The notes under the pieces: generated by a model
Database searches by the model: none
Told to the model about the DNA's origin: nothing
Seen by the model: the letters and a program-made list of their open reading frames with translations, nothing else
Part shown: positions 1 through 5,343 of the stretch, piece by piece
Numbering within the stretch: the first letter of the stretch is position 1
Layout of the letters: the number at the start of each line of letters is the position of its first letter
Assembly (NCBI GenBank): GCA_025355035.1
Contig: JANXLS010000158.1
Location: 1 to 5,645, forward strand
From: Planctomycetota bacterium
GTDB lineage: Bacteria > Planctomycetota > SZUA-567 > H5-PLA8
Length of the DNA: 5,645 nucleotides
Direction: 5' to 3'
Position numbers and translations under genes: made by a program

Positions 1-141
1 GAACATCCACCCGTGAGATCGTGCTGCTTTTGGCGGATTTGTTCGCCAACGCAAATCGTGGCCAGCGTCGTCATCCTTCTCGAAGGCTCAGACACGTTGA
101 CAACCCTCGAATGCATCGCCGTCGAACTCCCAACCCGCTAG
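1..141. other. Possible edge of an unidentified gene (strand unresolved)
   Basis: Three readings stay open to the window edge. On +, frame 1 runs to TAG at 139-141; from about base 58 its codons are mostly C-ending (gtc, ctc, acc, gcc), like the large gene downstream. On +, frame 3 begins with a protein-like stretch (REIVLLLADLFANA) but becomes Arg-rich. A switch from frame 3 to frame 1 near base 55 would give a more natural C-terminus, hinting at a decayed or frameshifted gene end. On -, an ATG at 116-114 preceded by GGGAG opens a frame to base 1, which would be the start of a divergent gene. No family was recognised in any reading, so no function is offered. Confidence 0.2.
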
Positions 142-240
142 AAAACCGTCAATTCCCATCCAAAATGCCTATAACCCATTGAAGGTCATCGGCATCGTTG
201 TTTGCGGCGATTCGAACCCGTCTCAATCGGGTCTGAAACT

Positions 241-299
241 CGTTAAACCTCAAAATAGTGCGAACTGACACAAATTATTTAACGAAAACCCCTTTTTTT
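241..299 (+). terminator. Weak terminator-like inverted repeat plus T-tract
   Basis: CGTTAAA (241-247) is perfectly repeated in inverse as TTTAACG (278-284), and a run of seven T follows at 293-299 after AAAACCCC. The 30-base loop and AT-rich stem are poor for an intrinsic terminator. It could end transcription of a + strand gene lying before the window, but this is a guess. Confidence 0.15.
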
Positions 300-300
300 A

Positions 301-336
301 ATTCTCGCGTTTATTCGCGCAGATTCGCGTTATTCG
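301..336. repeat. Short tract with about 10-bp period (tcgcg core)
   Basis: The pentamer tcgcg recurs at 305-309, 315-319 and 325-329, followed by a partial tcg at 334-336, each time after tt or att. The spacing is 10, 10 and 9 bases. It is intergenic and does not encode protein. From general memory, similar att-cgcg strings occur as dispersed intergenic repeats in many environmental bacterial genomes. Whether this copy belongs to such a family needs other loci from the same genome. Confidence 0.5.
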
Positions 337-378
337 ATGTTAAAGCCGCTGTCGTTGGAAAATAATATAGATGCTCTT

Positions 379-410
379 CTTTGTGCCTTTATGCCTCTAT
401 GTCTTTGTGT
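379..410. repeat. Four tandem 8-bp units, consensus CTTTGTGY
   Basis: Four contiguous octamers run from 379 to 410: 379-386 CTTTGTGC, 387-394 CTTTATGC, 395-402 CTCTATGT, 403-410 CTTTGTGT. All keep the C-T-x-T-x-T-G frame. The tract is non-coding. Similar 'tttgtgcctttgtgt' strings are, from general memory, a recurrent dispersed intergenic repeat in unrelated bacteria, and they often lie near tracts like the one at 301-336. The periodicity is seen directly; family membership is inferred. Confidence 0.55.
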
Positions 411-555
411 TAGAAACCCATTTCAAATGAAGAGCGTTAAACGAATCATCCGATCGCTTTAAAAATATTTTCCGCCATTTCTGCAAGTTTCCCCGCTCCT
501 CTCCGTTATCTCATCAGGGCGGACAACGCGCGAAACGGCCTTGGGTTGAAGCCCT

Positions 556-1095
556 TTGCAAACGATAGGCATTGCTGACGATTCCCAGCAGGGCAACCTG
601 CGCCAGTTTTCGCAGTTCGTTCGCGAACATGAAGGCGGGCTGTTCAACTACGTGTTCCGCCTGGTGAGCAGCCGCGAAGAAGCGGAAGACATCACGCAGG
701 ACGCGCTGCTGCAAGCGTATCGTACGTGGAATCAGGTCGATCCGAACGCCTCGGGCGGCTATGTAAAGTGGTGCTACCGAATCGCGCGCAATCTCGCGAT
801 CGATGCGCTGCGAAAAAAAAAGCCGCGCGCGCTGGAAGACGACGAGTTGGACCGCACGACCGATGTGCGGAGTTTAAAGCCGGAAGACATTTACGAGCAT
901 CGGGTGCAGAGTACTACGATTCGAGACTGCATTCAGAATCTGGACGAAAAATACCGCGACGTGCTGGTCTTGCGATATCAGGAAGAATTGAGTTACGAAC
1001 AGATCGCCGAAATTTTGGAAGTGCCCGTTTCAACAATCGAAACCCGCATCTTCAGGGCGAAAAAAATGCTGCGCCAAAAGATTGGAACGAATTAG
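556..1095 (+). CDS. ECF-family RNA polymerase sigma factor (sigma-70 family, RpoE-like)
   Basis: This is a 179-residue sigma factor of the usual ECF size. Sigma region 2 spans about residues 25-88: FNYVFRLV, then the acidic EEAEDITQDALLQAY typical of the core-binding and -10 recognition helices, then WCYRIARNLAIDALRKKK. A charged linker (about 89-120) leads to sigma region 4 at about 121-175, with LDEKYRDVLVLRY and a helix-turn-helix LSYEQIAEILEVPVSTIETRIFRAKKML for -35 recognition. The start is TTG at 556: a stop lies in frame at 547-549, no ATG or GTG precedes region 2, and only a weak AAG/GAAG stands in for a ribosome binding site. The next gene, an anti-sigma-like FecR protein, begins 39 bases downstream and is its likely regulator. 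A run of nine A (813-821) sits between the two DNA-binding regions. The family call is secure; target promoters are unknown. Confidence 0.93.
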   Translation: MQTIGIADDSQQGNLRQFSQFVREHEGGLFNYVFRLVSSREEAEDITQDALLQAYRTWNQVDPNASGGYVKWCYRIARNLAIDALRKKKPRALEDDELDRTTDVRSLKPEDIYEHRVQSTTIRDCIQNLDEKYRDVLVLRYQEELSYEQIAEILEVPVSTIETRIFRAKKMLRQKIGTN

Positions 1096-1134
1096 CCCCC
1101 TTGTCCTGTGTGGACGCGGGAGCCTGAAAGTAAC

Positions 1135-3420
1135 ATGGACGAATTGACCCTCCACCGCTATCTGGACGGACGCCTCGATGAACAGCAACGCGCTGCCGTC
1201 GAAGCCGCGTTGCGTTCCGATCCTGCCGCGCGTCGTTCGCTCGACGCACTGCGCGAAGAAGCCCGGCTGATCGGTGCAGCGATGGAAGCGCAAGTCGAAC
1301 CGCCATCGGGTCTCGGTCGCATCGGCGCACGCGTCGTCGCCACGCTCCACCTCGAAGAACGCTCGCGCAAGTCAGCGCTGAACACGCGCAAATTGTTCAA
1401 GCAAGTGATCTGGGCCGCCAGTTTCGCGGCAGCCCTCTTCGTCTGTTTCCTCCTCGTCCGCCCACGAACGCCCGCCGGTTCCCTACTCTCCGGCACACAC
1501 GCCACCGTCACCGTTCACGGCGAAAAACGCGACGCGCTAAAAGGCCTTCACCTCTACGACGGGGACACGCTCTCGACCGAAAAAGGCCAGTTTATTCGCA
1601 TCGGTTTGGCTAACGCGCAGACCTTCGACATCGACGAATTTTCCGAACTCACGATTGAAAAAAGCGGTTCCGCCCCCGTTCTGCGCATGTCGCGCGGTCG
1701 CATCGGCGTGGCCATGAGCGAATTCCAAAGCTCCCTGCAGATCGAACTGCCGCAGGGCCTCGTCACGGTCCAACCCGGCGCGCGCGTCGACATCTGGCTC
1801 CCGGAGATCATCGAACAAACCCACGCGATTTGGCCCGCCATGTTCTTCGGCCCGCAAGTGCCGCCGAACGCGACTGTAGCGAATACGCGGAACGACAGTC
1901 CCGCTATCGTCACCGTTTTCACCGGCTACGCGCACCTTCTTTGCAGCAAAAACACAACGTCGCTCATCGCCGAAAAGAACGTCCGCGCTGAAATGTCGCC
2001 GTCCAACATCTCCGCGCGTTGGGTGAACACCTCCGGTTCGCGCGTCCTGGATCTGCGCGGCGACGACGGACTTCACACTCGCGACGGCGTCGCGCCCATC
2101 GAATGGACGCTTCTGGGCGTCATGGAAAAACCGCAGTTCGTCGCGCTGGGACACCGCTGGGGTTTGGCCGGAACCGGCGACGCCAACACTTCTAAGATCG
2201 CCGACGCGTTGAAACAACTCGATACCGCGATGCAGATCAACACCGACGCCGCTCGCGCTGAAAAAATCGCTGAAGGCCTGCAAGTCTTCCGTCAGGCCTG
2301 CGAAACGCTCGCCCAAAACGACGACCGCCGACGTGTTGCGCTGACACTCGAAGGCCTCGCTCATTTCGAACAAGGTTGCGCGCGCTTCGCCGCTGGCAGC
2401 CGCAAGGACAGCGATCCGCAAGTCTCATTCGAAGCCGCGCGCGTCGCCTTCGACGCAGCGCTGGCCAATCCAACCGGCGTCCCCGCGCCGAACGCCGTTC
2501 CCGCCAGTCATCCCAGTGATGATTGGCGAGCCGCGTTCAGTCCCGGGGGCGCCACACCTTCCATGGCCAGTCTGCCGCCCGAAGCCCAAGCTGCCTTGAC
2601 CGCCTCGTTCTGCCGCGCCGTCACGCTCTCCTGGACCGCCCGCGCATTTCCGCCGACAATCGCGCCACAGCCAATCGCCCCACAGACAACCGCGCCGCAG
2701 TTGATCACGCTCGACAGCGAGGAAGCAACCATTCTCATCGGCGAAAAAATGAGAGCCGCTGCAAAGGCCTCCGATGTCTTCGCGCTACTGCACGACGAAT
2801 TGGGCCACTCCGTCGAAAGTCTCGCGGCTTTGCTGGGCCAAGCGCTCTGCGACGCTCACACTGGCGACGAAGCCTCCAAGCGCAAAGCCATCGAAGCGCT
2901 CAACGTGCTGATCTCAAAGCCCGTCGGCGGGACCGACGCAGCCGCGCGCAAAACGCTCGACGGCATCCGTCAAGCCGCGCTCGTCGAACTCGTCCGCCTC
3001 CACGCGCTCGGGACCGACGCCCGCAAAACGCTCGACGCCGCACACGATTTCGAACTCCTCTTCCCGCTCGCCCGGCAGTCAGCCGCGGCGAAAACCGTGC
3101 GCGATCTTTTGCTGAAAGGCTTGGAAGCCCAGAAAATCGCCGCCCTAAAACAAGACCGTTTCAAGGATGCCGTCGAAGCCTGCGAAGCGCTGCTCGTCGC
3201 CCGCGACGAAGCCGACGGCCATGGCCTTGACGCCGGTCAAGTCGACGCCGTCGGCACGATCCGCCACATCGGCGACCGCCTCGACCGCCTCGAAGCGCTC
3301 GTCGGCGCAAAAGACTGGACGCGCGCCGCAGCAGAATCAAACGTACTCACCGGCAGCCTCCCCATCGACCTCCAACCGCGCTTCAAAAAGCTCGATGCAA
3401 TCGTAAAAGCACCGCATTAA
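1135..3420 (+). CDS. Large membrane-anchored anti-sigma/FecR-domain protein
   Basis: This 761-residue protein is probably the transmembrane regulator of the preceding sigma factor. Residues 1-50 (LHRYLDGRLDEQQRAAVEAALRSDP core) resemble the sigma-binding N-terminus of anti-sigma factors, but the His/Cys zinc ligands of the zinc-finger class are absent. One transmembrane helix lies at about 91-108 (VIWAASFAAALFVCFLLV). A FecR domain follows at about 120-220: LYDGDTLSTEKGQFIRIGL, then LRMSRGRIGV and LVTVQPGARVDI, the beta-rich fold that senses signals outside the membrane in FecR proteins. The remaining 450 or so residues are Ala-rich and mostly helical, with a TPR-like look (ARVAFDAALAN) but no clear motif, and a TIAPQ-PIAPQ-TTAPQ linker at 508-522. 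The ATG at 1135 is preferred over GTG 1108 because TGAAAG precedes it and the anti-sigma homology starts there. Classical FecR proteins are roughly 300-400 residues, so the C-terminal extension is unusual. The FecR call is fairly sure; the sigma partnership is inferred from position. Confidence 0.82.
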   Translation: MDELTLHRYLDGRLDEQQRAAVEAALRSDPAARRSLDALREEARLIGAAMEAQVEPPSGLGRIGARVVATLHLEERSRKSALNTRKLFKQVIWAASFAAALFVCFLLVRPRTPAGSLLSGTHATVTVHGEKRDALKGLHLYDGDTLSTEKGQFIRIGLANAQTFDIDEFSELTIEKSGSAPVLRMSRGRIGVAMSEFQSSLQIELPQGLVTVQPGARVDIWLPEIIEQTHAIWPAMFFGPQVPPNATVANTRNDSPAIVTVFTGYAHLLCSKNTTSLIAEKNVRAEMSPSNISARWVNTSGSRVLDLRGDDGLHTRDGVAPIEWTLLGVMEKPQFVALGHRWGLAGTGDANTSKIADALKQLDTAMQINTDAARAEKIAEGLQVFRQACETLAQNDDRRRVALTLEGLAHFEQGCARFAAGSRKDSDPQVSFEAARVAFDAALANPTGVPAPNAVPASHPSDDWRAAFSPGGATPSMASLPPEAQAALTASFCRAVTLSWTARAFPPTIAPQPIAPQTTAPQLITLDSEEATILIGEKMRAAAKASDVFALLHDELGHSVESLAALLGQALCDAHTGDEASKRKAIEALNVLISKPVGGTDAAARKTLDGIRQAALVELVRLHALGTDARKTLDAAHDFELLFPLARQSAAAKTVRDLLLKGLEAQKIAALKQDRFKDAVEACEALLVARDEADGHGLDAGQVDAVGTIRHIGDRLDRLEALVGAKDWTRAAAESNVLTGSLPIDLQPRFKKLDAIVKAPH
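2656..2700 (+). repeat. Three in-frame 15-bp tandem units encoding (T/P)(I/T)APQ
   Basis: The units 2656-2670, 2671-2685 and 2686-2700 are near-identical 15-mers (consensus acaatcgcgccacag) and encode TIAPQ, PIAPQ and TTAPQ, residues 508-522 of the FecR protein. They form a proline-rich linker between two helical parts of the extracytoplasmic region. Because the unit is a multiple of three, copy number changes would alter linker length without a frameshift. Confidence 0.8.
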
Positions 3421-3520
3421 AAACCGCGACCGACCCTTTCTAGTTGGGGAGACGGCCGACGCAGGTGCTTATAAACGGGGTGAGGGAAAGCGTGAGACTT
3501 TAGCTGTGTGCGGGACAATA

Positions 3521-3545
3521 AACCAAAAGCGCCAATTTCTCGGCG
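3521..3545 (-). terminator. Probable weak intrinsic terminator of the PilZ-MshEN gene
   Basis: Read on the - strand, just 8 bases past the stop codon, CGCC (3545-3542) pairs with GGCG (3533-3530) around an 8-base loop (gagaaatt), followed at once by CTTTTGGTTT. The stem is short (4 bp, plus a possible A-T pair beyond a mismatch) and the U-tract is interrupted. Position and layout fit a rho-independent terminator, but a weak one. No comparable structure was found for the convergent + strand gene ending at 3420. Confidence 0.35.
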
Positions 3546-3552
3546 TTACGCG

Positions 3553-4953
3553 TTAAATCGACATCGGCTTCGTCAACCGTTTCGCCATCTCCAGCACATC
3601 CAGCAATTGCTGCCGGCTCGACGCCGAAATGTCCATGATTGACAGCCCCATTTCCATCGGAAAATCCACGATTTCAATGGTCTCTTTTTCGTACACATAA
3701 ACCGGTTTGCACAGCGCCGAGATTTCGTGCGGCGGAAACTTGATCGATACGTGCACGTACAATCCATACGATTGCACGTCGCCCATCCGCCCAAAATCCG
3801 TCTGCGGCCCTTCGACCCGGAATCCGCCCTCGCCGATGTTCATCGTTTGCCCATCGTACGTCGAGTCCTCCAACCGATCCCCGCCGGACGTGCAGAAATA
3901 ATACGTCGTCGGCAATGGCATGTTGAATCGCGGGAAGCGCCGGTTCTTCATTCCGCTCGCTTCGTTCGCCGTATCTTCAGGCGTTTTGTTGATCAAATGA
4001 AGCACCATGTCTTCATCGGCCAGGAAGACTTCAACGCGCTTCTTCGTCAATTCCCGGATCTCTTTCAACACCGGTTCCGGGAACGGCGATCCCGTCGCAA
4101 TGCAGACCACCTTGTCGCTCGCGTCAAACGGAACGAATTCGTAGCGCTTCATGACCTCGAGCGGAAAGATTTCGCGGAATGTGCGGAGAATGGTCACATC
4201 TTTCAAATCCGTTGTCGGCATGCCCGACGCCAACGCCAGCGCCCGGCACAATTCCGCCGGTGTCACCACGCCGCGTTTGACCAGATATTGCCCAAATCGC
4301 TCGCGCGAGAGCCGCGATTCGTCCACGGCCTCGTCGACTTGCTGCTGTGTGAGTTTCCCCATCCGAACAAGCACTTCGCCGACGCGTTTGCCCTGAAACG
4401 GATCCTGCCAGTAATTTTTCGACGAACTCCCCAGCGCGATGTCGCGCGGCGTAATGCCTGTAACGGCACGTTTCGACGCCGACGAACCGGCCATCAAATC
4501 AGCCGGCGCAATTACTCCGCCTGCCTTGCCCGCCGCGCCTAAAAGCGCCGCCGCCAGTGGATGGACAGGCACCGGTTGCATCGTGCTGCGCAGCCGCTCT
4601 GTCGCTAGTTTCAATAACGCCAAGCGAATGATCCCGCAGCGCTTCGGTTCCATGCTGCGGAACTGGACGCCCAACTCAATCCCCTGATTCTCAGCCGGGC
4701 GAACGTTGCGAATGTCCGCTGAAACTACGAATCGATCTAAGTGGGGCGGTGCCGAAAGCAACATTTCCAGAAGCATGTTCGGCTTATTGATCTTCGTCCA
4801 AACGCCCGCGTCCTTCGCTTCAATCCCTAAACGACAACCCCCTTCGCTTAGGTTCAGCAGCTTGCAGGCAATCGGAGGTGATCCGCTTAAACGCAGTATC
4901 GCCAAGCCAGCGGTGCACTGCACGCGGACGCACTTGCGCCTGTCTTCTTTCAT
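3553..4953 (-). CDS. PilZ-MshEN-PilZ protein, probable multi-site cyclic-di-GMP receptor
   Basis: This is a 466-residue soluble protein with no signal peptide or membrane segment. The N-terminal PilZ domain (about 5-115) has R6xxxR10 and N34-L-S-E-G-G39, matching RxxxR and (D/N)x(S/A)xxG. A flexible Ala/Gly/Ser linker follows (about 125-180). Residues 190-242 form an MshEN (GspE/PilB N-terminal) module of two 24-residue motifs, each starting R-x-G (R190, R219) and separated by exactly five residues; the fold continues to about 322. The C-terminal PilZ domain (about 337-460) has R338xxxR342 and N372-I-G-E-G-G377. No Walker A or B ATPase follows MshEN, unlike in type II secretion or type IV pilus motor ATPases. 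PilZ and MshEN both bind cyclic-di-GMP in characterised proteins, so a cytoplasmic receptor or adaptor, perhaps for pili, secretion or motility, is inferred. ATG 4953 has GGTGA seven bases upstream. The target is unknown. Confidence 0.88.
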   Translation of the reverse strand: MKEDRRKCVRVQCTAGLAILRLSGSPPIACKLLNLSEGGCRLGIEAKDAGVWTKINKPNMLLEMLLSAPPHLDRFVVSADIRNVRPAENQGIELGVQFRSMEPKRCGIIRLALLKLATERLRSTMQPVPVHPLAAALLGAAGKAGGVIAPADLMAGSSASKRAVTGITPRDIALGSSSKNYWQDPFQGKRVGEVLVRMGKLTQQQVDEAVDESRLSRERFGQYLVKRGVVTPAELCRALALASGMPTTDLKDVTILRTFREIFPLEVMKRYEFVPFDASDKVVCIATGSPFPEPVLKEIRELTKKRVEVFLADEDMVLHLINKTPEDTANEASGMKNRRFPRFNMPLPTTYYFCTSGGDRLEDSTYDGQTMNIGEGGFRVEGPQTDFGRMGDVQSYGLYVHVSIKFPPHEISALCKPVYVYEKETIEIVDFPMEMGLSIMDISASSRQQLLDVLEMAKRLTKPMSI

Positions 4954-5027
4954 TGCAGAATCACCGCTCCCCTGCTAACCCGCACCTTCATTCACCGTTG
5001 CTCGCAATTCTACATCCAATCGCGCAC

Positions 5028-5055
5028 AACATACTTATCCCGTGAGTAACGTCAA
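5028..5055 (-). promoter_or_regulatory. Candidate sigma70-type promoter for the PilZ-MshEN gene
   Basis: On the - strand, TTGACG (5055-5050, five of six matches to TTGACA) is followed after 16 bases by TATGTT (5033-5028, four of six matches to TATAAT). This places the transcript start near 5020, leaving an untranslated leader of about 65-70 bases before ATG 4953. It is the best housekeeping-type pair seen in the divergent region. Confidence 0.42.
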
Positions 5056-5185
5056 TCGTTAAATCTTAATTCTCCGTGATCTTCATCGGGTTTCAAACGC
5101 ACATTTCCATTTTTCATCACCGTTCAGCCATTGAAAGAAATCTTTAGCAGAGGATGCGATTTTTCAAAAAATACTGTTCCCAGCT

Positions 5186-5197
5186 TCGAAAATTCGA
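5186..5197. promoter_or_regulatory. 12-bp dyad, possible operator
   Basis: TCGAA (5186-5190) and TTCGA (5193-5197) form a perfect inverted repeat around AA. It lies about 45 bases before the structured leader of the + strand gene, where a repressor or activator site for that gene could be. Such short dyads arise easily by chance in AT-rich DNA. Confidence 0.15.
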
Positions 5198-5231
5198 GTT
5201 AGAAAGAGTCTTGAGCCGCGTCTTAATAGTG

Positions 5232-5330
5232 TAGTGCCCCGCGCATATCGCTTTTTATGCGCAGGGTACTTTAAACAAGTATTTTCAACCCCGAAAAGGG
5301 TGGCGTCCGGAATGGCGCGATAAGGCACTA
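5232..5330 (+). promoter_or_regulatory. Structured 5' leader with two mutually exclusive folds
   Basis: Fold A is one long hairpin: 5233-5247 pairs with 5256-5270 (15 positions, one G-U, one C-A mismatch, loop 5248-5255). Fold B is a multi-helix junction. It is closed by TAGTGCC (5232-5238) with GGCACTA (5324-5330), seven perfect pairs. Inside are GCGCATA (5241-5247)/TATGCGC (5256-5262), GTACTT (5266-5271)/AAGTAT (5277-5282) and GCGTC (5303-5307)/GGCGC (5314-5318). The closing helix ends at the first base of the AGGAA ribosome binding site (5330-5334). The same left strand is used in both folds, as in switching leaders. No known riboswitch class was recognised. The transcript start is not established. 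Confidence 0.38.
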
Positions 5331-5343
5331 GGAATATTTCAAT

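Larger units (their letters stand above)
142..555. other. Intergenic region upstream of the sigma factor gene
   Basis: This stretch of about 400 bases has no convincing gene. It is more AT-rich than the flanking coding DNA. Contents noted: a small hairpin (acccg at 216-220 with cgggt at 228-232, 7-base loop), a 7-bp inverted repeat followed by a T-tract (241-299), and two periodic repeat tracts (about 301-336 and 379-410). It should also contain the promoter of the sigma factor operon, but no clear -35/-10 pair or ECF-type promoter motif could be picked out. Two short - strand open frames that overlap its end (within 459-714) are antisense to the sigma factor and are not credible genes. Confidence 0.6.
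4954..5343. other. Divergent intergenic region between the PilZ-MshEN and HtrA-like genes
   Basis: This stretch of 390 bases separates two divergent genes, so it should carry both promoters and no terminator. It is AT-richer than the genes. Contents noted: a sigma70-like promoter candidate for the - strand gene, a 12-bp dyad at 5186-5197 (TCGAA-AA-TTCGA), and a strongly structured segment directly before the + strand gene (5232-5330). The octamer TCACCGTT occurs at 4992-4999 and 5117-5124. No credible gene is present. Confidence 0.6.

Noticed and set aside
205..240. tRNA-like string (ttcgaa near a 5-bp stem with a 7-base loop)
   Set aside because: The loop lacks U33 if read as an anticodon arm, the ttcgaa has no pairing T-stem on either strand, and no acceptor stem or CCA was found.
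1108..1134. GTG at 1108 as start of the FecR protein
   Set aside because: It would add nine residues without family resemblance and has no ribosome binding site, whereas ATG 1135 follows TGAAAG and begins the anti-sigma-like segment.
1537..2421. 294-residue - strand open frame antisense to the FecR gene
   Set aside because: It is antisense to the FecR domain coding region, which has recognisable motifs on the + strand, and the antisense protein matches nothing recognisable.
2523..3230. 235-residue + strand open frame inside the FecR gene
   Set aside because: It is an Arg/Ser-rich shadow in another frame of a GC-rich gene, with no domain, no ribosome binding site and composition typical of a false frame.
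3421..3552. Terminator for the + strand FecR gene
   Set aside because: Only 3-bp stems without a T-tract were found after the stop at 3420.
3727..4542. 271-residue + strand open frame antisense to the PilZ-MshEN gene
   Set aside because: It is an Arg/His-rich mirror of a gene whose domain motifs are clear on the - strand.
5232..5330. Cyclic-di-GMP (GEMM) riboswitch
   Set aside because: Tempting because of the neighbouring PilZ/MshEN gene and a ccccgaaaaggg-gg-cgtcc string, but the conserved GEMM core sequences could not be matched, so no class was assigned.
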